From contig PLWS01000003.1 of assembly GCA_003151115.1 (NCBI GenBank), positions 125,350-189,349 on the forward strand: DNA of 64,000 nucleotides. The letters are read 5' to 3'. The notes beneath the pieces were generated by a model. The model did no database searches. It was given only the letters and a program-made list of their open reading frames with translations, and was not told the DNA's origin. Positions 20,460-30,599 of the stretch are shown here, one piece after another (positions within the stretch are counted from its first letter, which is position 1; each line of letters opens with the position of its first letter). The DNA comes from Vulcanimicrobiota bacterium (GTDB taxonomy: Bacteria > Vulcanimicrobiota > Vulcanimicrobiia > Vulcanimicrobiales > Vulcanimicrobiaceae). The position numbers and the translations under genes are program-made.

Positions 20460-22799
20460 CTACGCAGCCCCCAAACGCACTTGGATACTCTCCGCGGCTG
20501 CAAGCGTCTCCCCGATGAAGGTCGCTTGAAAAGCAACGATATCGTCTACCGCCGGATAATTCGGATGTTTTCTTCTTTCCGCAAGTTCATAGCGACCGTC
20601 TGTATGAATCGCAATTCCCAAACGCACCAGAGCTGCCAGCGCCCGTTTCGTCACCTCTTCGGGCGAGCGAGCGAACTCGGGATCGACGAATACGTTTTCC
20701 GGCAAGCGCCGCAAGCTTTCGATCACCGCCCGAACCGCTTCGGATTCCGAAAAAGGCCCGCCTAGCCCCAGCATCCAGGCCGAAAGTAACGCGCTCACGG
20801 TGACCGGACGTGCGGCGCGCAACTCATCGGAAGCGTCCTCGCGCCGGCGAAGCGGCACGACCCGGTAGAGTTGCGAGAACTTGGGCGCAAACGGATCATA
20901 ACTAATCGCGGCGATGTAGATTTCTCGCGCGAGCGGCTCCAACCGTTCCCAAATGCCGCGAAACGGCAGCGCCGATCCGGTGACCGTATAAGCTCCCTCC
21001 GGCGTAACGTAGAGCGTGGCGCCGCGGCGGACAGCATCTTCAAAACCCTCTAGGTCCTCCGCAACACCGCGCCGCATGAGGTCGAGCTGCTCCTTGCCGT
21101 AGACAGCTTGCAGCTCGGTAATGCGGACGTACGCGTCTTGCGCGGTTTGGAAATACTGCGCCCGGAACAGGTCGCTCGTTTTTAAGCCGCGCAGCCCATA
21201 GCGCTCGACCACCGAGTCCTTGAAGATCTCCTCGAGCCGGATGCGTCCGTGAATTCGTTCGACGCTCCATGCCCAGCGGCCGATCGATCGCGACTGCAGT
21301 TCGTTCTCAATCGGCAGCAGGCCGATGGCCAGGAAAAACCAGTTCATATTGAGATTGCGCAACACGCGCCACATCGACGGGAAGCGCACGGCCATAAAGC
21401 CGGGCTCGAAGAGAACCCTCGCCGTCGCCGCCAGCAGCGGCGAGCGCCCGCCGGACGTTAAAAATCCCAGCGCGGTAAAGGGCATCAGATCGAGTTCGTT
21501 CTGATGATTGGAGATCACGAGCGCCGATCCGAGCCGCTTCGGCAATCTTCCCCACATGCGAATTCGATACGTAAGATGCGTCGAGGTCCACACCGCTAGC
21601 CCAACGACAAATCGCAGCGGATAACCCCACCAAGGCAAGAGTGGGCGGCGCCCAACAGCTAGCACGGAGAGCGACCCGATCGCAAAGGTTCCCGCCGCCG
21701 TAAGAAACAGCAAACGATATCCCGGCAGCGGCGAGCTGTACAGCGAGAGCAGCCACCATCCGAACAGCGGCGCGATAACGGCCGGAAAGTTCTGCGCGAT
21801 TCCCCACACGCCCAAGTCGCGAGCGACGTCGCGCATTTTCGGAACGCTGTCGATCGCCAGAGCCCAGCCGGTGGATAACACGCCGCCGAAACCGATTCCG
21901 AACAGGACCGCAAAAGCATACATCCAGCGTTCTTGCGGCAGCAGCGCAAACCCGGCTGCCGCCAGCACCATCGGAACGCCGCAAGCCGCCACGACGAATT
22001 TGCGCGAAACGCGGTCCGAAAGCCACCCTAGGTACACGGCCGAAGCTATCGAGCCCACGAGCGACGCCGCCGCGACGAGCGCCGTTCCTACTTTCGGATC
22101 GCTTGAGTGTAAGACGTCACGAAAGAAATACAGGATGAACGTCATCAGGAGCGATAGGCCGAACGCCAGAAACAAACGCGCGACAAATACGACGGTGAAA
22201 TCGTGCCAGTCGCTGATGTGTGCGGGGTCTTCCCGTTCGTTTGGTGCATCCTGTTCCGGAACGGCGAAGAGCGTCAGTGCGCCCAAGCCGATCGCGACCG
22301 CAATTCCGATGAACGTCGTTTGCGGATACGTCCACGCCGCCAGCGCGATGCCGCCGATGACGCCGATAACCATCGCGACGCCGCGGACGCCCGACACGGT
22401 CCCCCACAGCGCCTTCGGAACGACGTCGGGCAGCAGCGCCTGGTACGCCGCCAAGGCTACATTCGCCCCGAACGTTGCCAGCAAAAGAAACGCTGCGAAA
22501 AGGCCGAGGCTTCGAACCTCGGCCATCATGACAAGGCAGGCGACGTCCACCGCGGCGCCGCCCAAAATGAACGCGCGGCGCGGCACGCCTTGCCGTCGGA
22601 GGCGATCCGACAATGCGCCGGCCAGCGGCGGAATCACCATTGAAACCAGCGAGACCAGCGCCGCGAGCACGGCAAACACTTTGACGTGTTCCAGCGGTGC
22701 GAAGCGCACGATCGCCGCCGGCACGGAAATCGCTATCAGCGCCGTGTCTTGAAAGTGCAGCGGAATCCAAAACGCATTGAGCAGCGCCGATTTCCGCAC
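20460..22799 (-). CDS. MFS transporter / PlsC-like acyltransferase fusion
   Basis: N-terminal MFS helices, then SNHQNELDLMPF (NHX4D) and VTPEGAYT (EGxxT-like) motifs; 779 aa. Confidence 0.82.
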   Translation of the reverse strand: MRKSALLNAFWIPLHFQDTALIAISVPAAIVRFAPLEHVKVFAVLAALVSLVSMVIPPLAGALSDRLRRQGVPRRAFILGGAAVDVACLVMMAEVRSLGLFAAFLLLATFGANVALAAYQALLPDVVPKALWGTVSGVRGVAMVIGVIGGIALAAWTYPQTTFIGIAVAIGLGALTLFAVPEQDAPNEREDPAHISDWHDFTVVFVARLFLAFGLSLLMTFILYFFRDVLHSSDPKVGTALVAAASLVGSIASAVYLGWLSDRVSRKFVVAACGVPMVLAAAGFALLPQERWMYAFAVLFGIGFGGVLSTGWALAIDSVPKMRDVARDLGVWGIAQNFPAVIAPLFGWWLLSLYSSPLPGYRLLFLTAAGTFAIGSLSVLAVGRRPLLPWWGYPLRFVVGLAVWTSTHLTYRIRMWGRLPKRLGSALVISNHQNELDLMPFTALGFLTSGGRSPLLAATARVLFEPGFMAVRFPSMWRVLRNLNMNWFFLAIGLLPIENELQSRSIGRWAWSVERIHGRIRLEEIFKDSVVERYGLRGLKTSDLFRAQYFQTAQDAYVRITELQAVYGKEQLDLMRRGVAEDLEGFEDAVRRGATLYVTPEGAYTVTGSALPFRGIWERLEPLAREIYIAAISYDPFAPKFSQLYRVVPLRRREDASDELRAARPVTVSALLSAWMLGLGGPFSESEAVRAVIESLRRLPENVFVDPEFARSPEEVTKRALAALVRLGIAIHTDGRYELAERRKHPNYPAVDDIVAFQATFIGETLAAAESIQVRLGAA

Positions 22800-22813
22800 G
22801 CCGTACGCTGCCT

Positions 22814-25800
22814 TCAGCGGTGCAGCTCCGGCAAACGCGCGGCACGCAGAAGGTCGTTTATGTGCGTGAGGTTTTGGCCAAAGAGATTTGTAAGATCCGC
22901 TTCGACATCTGCCGTTTCGGCGGCATACTGCGAAGCCAGCGTCTGCTGAGGAACCGTCGGCGCGCCGTCATACTGTTCGATCGTATAGCGAAGGTACGCC
23001 AGCTGTTCGCTCAAGCGGGCCGGACGGCGGTAACCGCTCGGTTCGGGATTGCGCAGCCGGTCTTGTTGTTCCGACAAGCTTGCGTTGTATGCACCCAGCT
23101 CGCGGAGCGGTGCGCCGGCGCGAACGCGCAGCGTGGCGATCTGGCGCCGTAAGCCGTCCAATTGCGCCAGCGCTACCTCGACACGCTCTTGCGTTGAAGC
23201 GAGCTGCTGCAGCGCGTCGTACTGCCGCTGAAGATCGAGCGCGGCCACGGGATGATGCGGATCCATCTCCACCGTTACCGGCGCCGTCAATGTCTTTCCG
23301 TTTACCTCGATGCGCAAGCCGTACGATCCGGGCGGCACTTGAGGGCCACGAATTTTCATCGGGAAGAATATATAATACGGACGCGCGTCCTGCACGGTGT
23401 TGATGCCCGAAGGAGGCAGAATATGCAAATCCCACGTGAACCGGTTCATGCCGGCGTGCACCGGCACGACGAACTGATCGATCGTCCGCTGCTCGCCGTC
23501 GAGTACTTGCACGGTAACCGATGGTTTTTGCTTGCCTACCGCAGGCGGTGCGTTGGCGAGATAGAGTGAAATGAGCGCGCCGTACGGCTTGTTATCCGAA
23601 ACGTACGCCCCTCGCCCGTGCTCGCGGTACGCCGAGCTCGAGATGCGCATGGCCGGCATCGGCTCGAACAGGTAGGCCCCGGAACTCATCGCTCGCGTCC
23701 AATTCTGCAGCGGCGTCACGTCGTCGAGCACGTAGAACCCTCGCCCGTGCGATCCGAGAATAAGGTCGTTGTCGCGGGGATGCACTTGCAGATCGAAGAT
23801 CGGCACCCGCGGAATCCCAAGGCGCAAGTCATTCCACCCAGAGCCGCCGTCAAACGAGACGAGTACGCCCGTTTCGGTGCCGGCATACAGGACGTCGGAA
23901 TTCCGGGGGTCTTCACGCACCACGTGCACGTAGCTCTCTAGACCGCGGCCGATTGCGGTCCACGTTTTGCCGTAATCGCGTGTCACGTAGGCGTAGGGCG
24001 CATAATCATTCCACTGATGGCGATCGAAGGTCACGTAGGCGACGCCGGCATTCTTTGATGAAGGCGCGATCGAAGTCACGCGCGCGGGCAGCGGCAGTCC
24101 GGCAATATTTCCGATGACGTCCTGCCAGGATGCTCCTCCGTCGCGCGTCAGCTCCAGATGTCCGTTATCGGTTCCGTACCAGATCGTTTCCGGGCTCTTG
24201 GCGTCTTCTCCAATCGTGTAGATCGTGCAGTACGTTTCGGCGTTCGTATCGTCGAACGTGATCGGCCCGCCGCTGGGGGCAAGTTGCGCCGGATCGCATC
24301 GCGTCAGATCGGGGCTGGCTTCCGACCAAGAGTTGCCCTGATCGCTCGACTTGAACAACGCGTTGCCGCCGAAATAGATGACGTCGGGATTGAAGTGCGA
24401 GATGAGCAGGGGCGCGCTCCAGTTGAAACGGTATTTGTACGTTGCCGCGCCGGTTCCAAAACCAATGATCGGCTGCGGCGAGATATAGCGGCGTTCGCCC
24501 GTTCTTAAGTCTTCGCGCGCCAAGTCGCCGAAGTGTGTGTCTTCGTATATGATGTCCGGGTCGCGCGGATCCGCCATTGCATACTGTCCATCGCCCCAAT
24601 CCGAAATGTTCAGCCAGTCACCGCCCGCTACGCCGTCGCTCCGGCTAGGCAACTCGTTTGGACCACGCCACACCTCATGATCTTGCAGCCCGCCCATAAC
24701 GTGGTACGGCACGTCCATGTCGTAGCCCACGCGATAGACTTGATCGAATGGAACGACGTTATCGAAGCTCCACGTCTTTCCGCCGTCGACCGAATAGTCG
24801 AAACCCAAATCGCTCCCGTTGAGCAGCCTGCGCGGATTTACCGGATCGATCCAAAGATCGTGGTTGTCGCCGCCACCGCCGGCACTCCGGAACGTTTTCC
24901 CGCCGTCGATCGAAACGCGCAATCCGCCCGCCACTGCAAAGACTCTTTGCGAATTGCCCGGATCGCAGCGGACTTGAGAAAAATAAAACGGCCGGAAGTT
25001 GATATCTTGACTGGCATTGCGTATTTGCCAATGGGCTCCGCCGTCGGTGCTGCGGTAGAGCATGCCGTTCTTGACCGGCACGAACGCGTAAACGATCCGC
25101 GGGTTGCTGTAGCAGACACTGACTCCCACGCGGTTGATCGGGCCTGCGGGCAAACCGTTGTGGAGGCTCGGGTCCGTAAGCTTCGTCCACGTCTTTCCCG
25201 CATCCACCGATTTGAAGAGCCCGCTTCCCGGCCCGCCGCTGCGCATCGTCCAGGGCTGCCGCAAGAAATCGAACGTCCCCGCAAAAACGACGTTGCCGTG
25301 CTTCGGATCGAAAGCGACGTCACTGCCCGCGGTCGTCGCGTTGACGTAGAGAACGCGCTTCCAATGCAAACCACCGTCTTCGCTGCGGTAGATGCCGCGG
25401 TCGCCTCCCGGCGCAAACTCGCGGCCAATTGCCGCCGCCAATACGATCTTGCTGTCTTGCGGATCGAACGCGATCTTCGCGATGCTGCCGCTTTGCGTGA
25501 GTCCGGTGTTGCGCCAATGCCGCGCGCCGTCGGTGGAAAGCCAGACGCCGTCGCCGTAGGCGGCCGTGTTGCGCGGAAAACCTTCGCCGGTGCCGATCAG
25601 AATGCGCTGCCGGTCGCGCGGATCGATTGCGATCGCGCCCACCGCCGCCGTATCTCCCGCTTCAAAAACCGATGCGAACGAGAGTCCGCCGTTTTGCGAC
25701 TTCCATAAGCCGCCCGAAGAGTGCGCCAGATAAACGACTGTGGGATCTCCGGGAATGCCGGCGACCGCGTCGAGCCGCCCGCCCATCACGGCCGGGCCGA

Positions 25801-25897
25801 GCCAACGGTAGGCCAAGTCCCCAAACTGCGAGCCGGCAGCTCGCGCGCCTGCAAGGGCGCACGCAAAAAAAAGTACTGCGAGAAGGCCGGCTTTCAC
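22814..25897 (-). CDS. Secreted BNR/sortilin-like beta-propeller protein
   Basis: Multiple BNR-type motifs (SxDGGxTW): VYRSEDGGLHWKRV, LFKSVDAGKTWTKL, VSIDGGKTF, LFKSSDQGNSWSEA, VTRDYGKTWTAI; 1027 aa. Confidence 0.85.
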   Translation of the reverse strand: MKAGLLAVLFFACALAGARAAGSQFGDLAYRWLGPAVMGGRLDAVAGIPGDPTVVYLAHSSGGLWKSQNGGLSFASVFEAGDTAAVGAIAIDPRDRQRILIGTGEGFPRNTAAYGDGVWLSTDGARHWRNTGLTQSGSIAKIAFDPQDSKIVLAAAIGREFAPGGDRGIYRSEDGGLHWKRVLYVNATTAGSDVAFDPKHGNVVFAGTFDFLRQPWTMRSGGPGSGLFKSVDAGKTWTKLTDPSLHNGLPAGPINRVGVSVCYSNPRIVYAFVPVKNGMLYRSTDGGAHWQIRNASQDINFRPFYFSQVRCDPGNSQRVFAVAGGLRVSIDGGKTFRSAGGGGDNHDLWIDPVNPRRLLNGSDLGFDYSVDGGKTWSFDNVVPFDQVYRVGYDMDVPYHVMGGLQDHEVWRGPNELPSRSDGVAGGDWLNISDWGDGQYAMADPRDPDIIYEDTHFGDLAREDLRTGERRYISPQPIIGFGTGAATYKYRFNWSAPLLISHFNPDVIYFGGNALFKSSDQGNSWSEASPDLTRCDPAQLAPSGGPITFDDTNAETYCTIYTIGEDAKSPETIWYGTDNGHLELTRDGGASWQDVIGNIAGLPLPARVTSIAPSSKNAGVAYVTFDRHQWNDYAPYAYVTRDYGKTWTAIGRGLESYVHVVREDPRNSDVLYAGTETGVLVSFDGGSGWNDLRLGIPRVPIFDLQVHPRDNDLILGSHGRGFYVLDDVTPLQNWTRAMSSGAYLFEPMPAMRISSSAYREHGRGAYVSDNKPYGALISLYLANAPPAVGKQKPSVTVQVLDGEQRTIDQFVVPVHAGMNRFTWDLHILPPSGINTVQDARPYYIFFPMKIRGPQVPPGSYGLRIEVNGKTLTAPVTVEMDPHHPVAALDLQRQYDALQQLASTQERVEVALAQLDGLRRQIATLRVRAGAPLRELGAYNASLSEQQDRLRNPEPSGYRRPARLSEQLAYLRYTIEQYDGAPTVPQQTLASQYAAETADVEADLTNLFGQNLTHINDLLRAARLPELHR

Positions 25898-25901
25898 CCG
25901 T

Positions 25902-26234
25902 CTAGCTCGCGGGTCGAGCTTCTATCCAGCGTTCGGCCCAGTGCGCGATTTCGTCCAGCGCCGGCCCCAGGTCGCGGCCACAATCCGTTAATTCGTAGAC
26001 GACGCGAACCGGCGCCTCGGGCTTGACCTCACGCCGCACCACCTTCTCAGCCTCAAGTTCGCGCAGCCGCTCGGTCAGCAAGCGGTCGGAAATGCCCGGA
26101 ATGCCCGCCAGCAGCTCGTTGAACCGCCGCGGCCCTCCCATGAGGGTGCGGACGATGGCCCCGGTCCAGCGCTTGCCCACCAGCTCTACAGCCCGGTGGT
26201 AGCGTGGGCATAATGATGCTGCTTCTATTGACAT
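25902..26234 (-). CDS. HxlR-family transcriptional regulator
   Basis: CPRYHRAVELVGKRWTGAIVRTLMGGPRRFNELLAGIPGISDRLLTERLRELE. Confidence 0.92.
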   Translation of the reverse strand: MSIEAASLCPRYHRAVELVGKRWTGAIVRTLMGGPRRFNELLAGIPGISDRLLTERLRELEAEKVVRREVKPEAPVRVVYELTDCGRDLGPALDEIAHWAERWIEARPAS

Positions 26235-26307
26235 CTTCGAGCTGCTCCCTTACTATTTTAGCATACGGCTATATAAAGTAGGTAGCCATAGATAGGTAGG
26301 TTTTTCT

Positions 26308-26823
26308 GTGAGTGAAGCACTTCTGATTGCGCGCCTGATCCTGGGGCTCGGGCTGGCGGCGCACGGCGCCCAAAAACTGTTCGGCTGGTTCGGCGGGCCC
26401 GGTCCCAAGGGGATGGCGGGCTTCATGGCCGGCATGAACCTGCGCCCGCCCATGCTCTTCGGACTGGCTGCGGGCTTGGGCGAGTTCGGCGGCGGCCTGC
26501 TTATCGCGCTCGGCTTCCTGGGCGGAATCGGGCCCGGATTGCTCGTGGTCGTCATGCTGACTGCCATTCTAACTGTCCACTGGGGCAAGGGATTCTTCGT
26601 TGCCGGCAACGGCTGGGAGTTGCCCGGCACGTACATCGCCGGAGCTCTTGCCATCGACTTTGCCGGCTTCGGCGTTTATTCGATCGACAAAGTTTTGGGC
26701 TGGAGCATCTTAGGAACGGACGCAGACCGCTGGATCATCCTGGGCGTCGCGGTCGTGATCGCGCTGCTCAATTCGAGCATGCGATTTCTGCCGCGTCCCG
26801 CTAGCGCGCCAGCAGCCAAGTAA
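26308..26823 (+). CDS. DoxX-family membrane protein
   Basis: LILGLGLAAHGAQKLFGWFGGPGPKGMAGFM...ALGFLGGIGPGLLVVVMLTAI. Confidence 0.9.
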   Translation: MSEALLIARLILGLGLAAHGAQKLFGWFGGPGPKGMAGFMAGMNLRPPMLFGLAAGLGEFGGGLLIALGFLGGIGPGLLVVVMLTAILTVHWGKGFFVAGNGWELPGTYIAGALAIDFAGFGVYSIDKVLGWSILGTDADRWIILGVAVVIALLNSSMRFLPRPASAPAAK

Positions 26824-27640
26824 CGATCGCGCGGACGGCGGCCCGATCCAATTCGTGCCGCTGTCCGTATTGCGGACCACTTCGAAGTTCTTCATCTGAA
26901 AGCCGCAGCAAGAAATGATCGTCGCCGGCAAACCGTTTGACGGTGACGTCCCGGTGCGCCGTTTGCGCCGCGGCTACCAGCCCGTCGAAATCCGCAGCCG
27001 GAGTCTGCGTGTCGGAGAATCCGCGCATCAACAACAGCGGCTGACGGACAGACGCGATCTCCCGGCGCGGATCGACGCCTTCGTAACTCTGAAAGTACGG
27101 CATCGTCAGTAATAGCGAATCGCGCTGTTTGACCAGCGGGTTGGCGTTCGCATCTTGTTCGGCCATCGCTTGTGCGTAAGGAACGCTGAGCGGTCCGATC
27201 AACACGAGGCCACGCACCGGCGCGCCTTCTAGTGCGGCCGCAATCGCCGTTTCGCCGCCTTCACTCAAACCAATCACGAAGATCCGCGACGCATCGATCG
27301 CCGGATCTTCCGCTGCTGCTCGTACCGCCGCTGCCGCGTCGTCGATGAAATTCTGACGCCGCACGCGTTCGGCTTGCGTCTTGGTCGTACTCTGACCATT
27401 GCCGCGATTATCGTAACGCAGCACCGCAAAACCCGCGTCGTTGAGCGCGCCGGCGTAAAGATCGAAAACCGGCGTGACGCCGACCGGTTGTGTTCGATCC
27501 ACCGGACCGTTGCTTCCCACGAGAACGACCACGGGCACTTTTCCATTCGGCGATTGCGGATAGGAAAGCGTCGCCGCGATGGTGCTACCGTCGGCTGACG
27601 TGAACGTCAGTCCGAGCAGCAGCGTTAAGGCGTGCAGCAT
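26801..27640 (-). CDS. Alpha/beta hydrolase (dienelactone hydrolase-like), secreted
   Basis: VVVLVGSNGPVDRT...VLRYDNRGNGQS...VIGLSEGGETAI...FAGDDHFLL. Confidence 0.87.
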   Translation of the reverse strand: MLHALTLLLGLTFTSADGSTIAATLSYPQSPNGKVPVVVLVGSNGPVDRTQPVGVTPVFDLYAGALNDAGFAVLRYDNRGNGQSTTKTQAERVRRQNFIDDAAAAVRAAAEDPAIDASRIFVIGLSEGGETAIAAALEGAPVRGLVLIGPLSVPYAQAMAEQDANANPLVKQRDSLLLTMPYFQSYEGVDPRREIASVRQPLLLMRGFSDTQTPAADFDGLVAAAQTAHRDVTVKRFAGDDHFLLRLSDEELRSGPQYGQRHELDRAAVRAIVTWLLAR

Positions 27641-28110
27641 CGGACCGGCAGCGGCGTGCGCCGCGGTGCGGGTTTACCGCTCACTTGCGGCCTCGGCGTC
27701 GCGACCGGCGATGGCGTAAACACGATCGAAGGCGGCGCCGTAGGCACGGCGGGATTGAACGGCGTCGGCGTGACGACGGCGATTTTCGCAGTATCGATCT
27801 CCAGCCGGCGCGACTGCGGATCGTAGGAGACGCGCACGCCCAAACTGCGCAGAAGCGGGGCGATCTCGACGTAGGTTTGCGCCCATTGCGCCGGCGCGGT
27901 ATTCGCCGCCATAGGCAGCTGCGCGAACCGATCGCCGCGCGTCACGATCAGCTGCGAGCCGCTGTATCCGATGCTTGCGGCCACCGCCGTTACATAGGGC
28001 TCCAGCGGCGCGACGACGTGCCCGCGCACGAGGTATGCAGGAGCATACGAATGCACGATCGCGCCGTTGAGCACCACGACGAGCGCCGGCGTCAAAAGTG
28101 GGAATATCAT
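27625..28110 (-). CDS. Copper amine oxidase N-terminal (stalk)-like domain protein
   Basis: VVLNGAIVHSYAPAYLVRGHVVAPLEPYVTAVA...VEIAPLLRSLGVRVSYDPQSRRLEI. Confidence 0.7.
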   Translation of the reverse strand: MIFPLLTPALVVVLNGAIVHSYAPAYLVRGHVVAPLEPYVTAVAASIGYSGSQLIVTRGDRFAQLPMAANTAPAQWAQTYVEIAPLLRSLGVRVSYDPQSRRLEIDTAKIAVVTPTPFNPAVPTAPPSIVFTPSPVATPRPQVSGKPAPRRTPLPVRCCTP

Positions 28111-28140
28111 CGCCGAACCGCGATACTATCGCAGGACCAT

Positions 28141-29013
28141 ATGCGACTCATCTTGGCGTTCCGCGAGGCCGGCATGCGGTTCTCCCGCGACGGCTGCGCC
28201 TTCTTGTCACAAGCCATTGCGTTCAATGCGCTGTTTGCGATCTTCCCGCTTTTCGTCCTGATCTTGACCGGCGCGTCGCTGATCTATCCCAATGCGGACC
28301 AGCAGATCCTCGCCTTCATCGACGAATTCGCTCCCGCGCTCCATCAAACCGTCGCGAACAACCTTCAGACCTACGTCTACGGCCGCGGCATTTCGAGCAT
28401 CATCGCCTTCGCGGTGGTCATCTGGGCCGGCAAGAATCTGTTCATGGGCCTCGCCTATGCGCTCAATCGCGCGCTGGCCGTCCCAAAAAGCCGTCCGCTC
28501 ATTCACGATATCGCGCTTTCGCTCATCATGCTGCCGCTCATCGGCATCGTGATGGTCGTTGCGATGGGACTGCCGATTCTCGTATCGCTCTTCGTGGTGT
28601 ACGCGCATTTTTCCAATCCGCAGAACGTCTCCGAAGTGCTGGCGTACGCGCTCTCGATGCTGCTGATTTTTCTGGTGGTCGTTGTACTGTACACGTTTCT
28701 GCCCAACCGTCCGGTGCGCTGGTATTTCGGCATCCCGGGCGCGACCTTTGCGGCCCTGATGTGGCCGGCGGCGCAATTCGCATTCGCGTTTTATACCGTA
28801 CACGTCGATTTCACGCATATTTACGGCGCTCTCTCCGCACCGCTCGTGCTGCTCTTGTGGTTTTATCTGCTGGGTGCCATTTTTTTCTTCGGCGCCGAAT
28901 TGAGTGCCGCTTGGGCGCATGAAAAGGGAAGCGAGACGGTCGCGCCTCTCGTGGACCCCGTTCGCCGCGACGAACAGGACGTGGTGGAAGCGGAATGCGA
29001 GGGCGCTTCGTGA
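28141..29013 (+). CDS. YihY/virulence factor BrkB family membrane protein
   Basis: FSRDGCAFLSQAIAFNALFAIFPLFVLILTGASLI...LPNRPVRWYFGIPGATFAALMWPAAQFAFAFYTVHVDFTHIYGALSAPLVLLLWFYL. Confidence 0.9.
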   Translation: MRLILAFREAGMRFSRDGCAFLSQAIAFNALFAIFPLFVLILTGASLIYPNADQQILAFIDEFAPALHQTVANNLQTYVYGRGISSIIAFAVVIWAGKNLFMGLAYALNRALAVPKSRPLIHDIALSLIMLPLIGIVMVVAMGLPILVSLFVVYAHFSNPQNVSEVLAYALSMLLIFLVVVVLYTFLPNRPVRWYFGIPGATFAALMWPAAQFAFAFYTVHVDFTHIYGALSAPLVLLLWFYLLGAIFFFGAELSAAWAHEKGSETVAPLVDPVRRDEQDVVEAECEGAS

Positions 29014-29092
29014 CCGGCGAGGAAACGAAAAGCCCGGCCCTGCCGTTTCCAGCGGGGTCGTCGCTGCATCAGCTTCCACTAGAAAGGGTTTC

Positions 29093-30106
29093 GTGCGCCG
29101 AGTCTTCGCGGCACTTCTTCTCGTATCGACGTTCGCACTGATCGCCGCGGCGCCGCCGCCGGCGCCCAAAGCAACGCCGACACCCACGCCGTTGCCGGCC
29201 GCTGTGCCGACCGCACTGCCCAAGCTGCCGCTCGTCGTCGTCTATCCTTTCGATTTCAGTAGCGACATGCGCGCCGATACCGGCGTGCGGACCGCTCAAC
29301 TCTACATTAACCAAATGAATGCAGCGGGCGGCGTCGACGCATTGCAAGGACCGGCGACCGTTAAGCGCGCCAGCTACCTCGACTATGCACGCTCCCTGGC
29401 CGCGGCCTACTATGTCTCCGGCTACATGACGTCGCTGGGCAGCGGAGTTTCGCTGGTGGAACAAGTCGTCGACACTTCGACCGGAACGATTATTCTCGGC
29501 GCAACCGCGCAAATACAAAATTTTGAAGACGCGACCTCGCAAGCGATCAGCATTCGCGACGGCATCGTCGCTCGCGAGCAGAGCAAAGCGCAAGCCTTTG
29601 AGGAATCCTCCGCGCAGGCAACGCCCGCGCCGCTGGCGAGCAATCAAGCCAATATCGGCGGCGGCATCGCGGGACTCTTCAGACGTCACGGCCGGCAAAC
29701 CCCGGATCCGCATCCATCGGTCATCGTGAAGCCGGCCAAGGGAATTTTTGTCGTCCGCGTGGGCGGCAATCCGAACGCGACGCTCTTGAACGACGCCACG
29801 AGCGCACTCTACAATGCGCTCAATCAGCGATATGTTGTGCGCAACACGAACTCCGGGGGCGACGCTGCGAAGCTCGCCAACACGATTTGCGGCGCCGATC
29901 GCAACAACACGGTCGCCACCGGCACGCTCTCGTCTACGTCGGTGCGGCGCGGCTTTTTCAGCCGCACGCAATACACTTTCACACTCGACGTCTACACGTG
30001 CTTTGGAGCAAAACTTGCCGAAACGGCCGCCGACGGAGACTCGGTGCAAAGCGCCGTTTCCGCCGCCGTCGCCGCGTACGCCGCGGACCACCCGCAAAAC
30101 AGCTAG
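29093..30106 (+). CDS. Secreted TolB-N/CsgG-like hypothetical protein
   Basis: Signal peptide, Pro/Thr linker, VVVYPFDFSSDMRADTGVRTAQLYINQM...YYVSGYMTSLGSGVSLVEQVVDTSTGTII. Confidence 0.6.
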   Translation: MRRVFAALLLVSTFALIAAAPPPAPKATPTPTPLPAAVPTALPKLPLVVVYPFDFSSDMRADTGVRTAQLYINQMNAAGGVDALQGPATVKRASYLDYARSLAAAYYVSGYMTSLGSGVSLVEQVVDTSTGTIILGATAQIQNFEDATSQAISIRDGIVAREQSKAQAFEESSAQATPAPLASNQANIGGGIAGLFRRHGRQTPDPHPSVIVKPAKGIFVVRVGGNPNATLLNDATSALYNALNQRYVVRNTNSGGDAAKLANTICGADRNNTVATGTLSSTSVRRGFFSRTQYTFTLDVYTCFGAKLAETAADGDSVQSAVSAAVAAYAADHPQNS

Positions 30107-30107
30107 C

Positions 30108-30599
30108 CTACTCGAGCAGCCCTTCGGGCAGTTCGGCGTCGATGCGCTTGTTCGCAACGTCGATTTCTTTTACGAACTCCTCAATCAACGGAATCATCCG
30201 GCCGCGCACCACGAGCATGTCCGACGCGGGATAATGTTCTACGCCCTCCACGGTTCCGATGAGTGCGTTCCGATCGTAGACTTTGCAGCCCGTCAAGTCG
30301 GCGTCCAGAAATTCGTTGGGCTGCAAACTGATCCGGTCGCGCGGCGCATAGAGCGATGCGCCCTTAAGAGCCTCGGCTTCTTCGACCGAATCGAAATGCT
30401 CGAATCGAACGAGCAGGCGCCCTTGGTGCTCTCTGACCGATTGCAGCAACAGCATACGGCTGCCGCCGTCCACCAAATCTGCGCGCAACTTTTCACCCGC
30501 TGAAAAAACCATGCGACCCGCGTTGGTCGGGTCGCATTTTAATTCACCACGAACGCCGAAGACGCCGGCGATACGGCCTACGGGAAGCTCGTCACTCAT
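30108..30599 (-). CDS. rimM: Ribosome maturation factor RimM
   Basis: PVGRIAGVFGVRGELKCDPT...LVRFEHFDSVEEAEALKGASLY...MLVVRGRMIPLIEEFV. Confidence 0.9.
   Translation of the reverse strand: MSDELPVGRIAGVFGVRGELKCDPTNAGRMVFSAGEKLRADLVDGGSRMLLLQSVREHQGRLLVRFEHFDSVEEAEALKGASLYAPRDRISLQPNEFLDADLTGCKVYDRNALIGTVEGVEHYPASDMLVVRGRMIPLIEEFVKEIDVANKRIDAELPEGLLE

Noticed and set aside
24533-25708. 391-aa plus-strand ORF
   Set aside because: Antisense to the BNR-propeller gene, whose motifs are clear on the minus strand; no recognisable domains.
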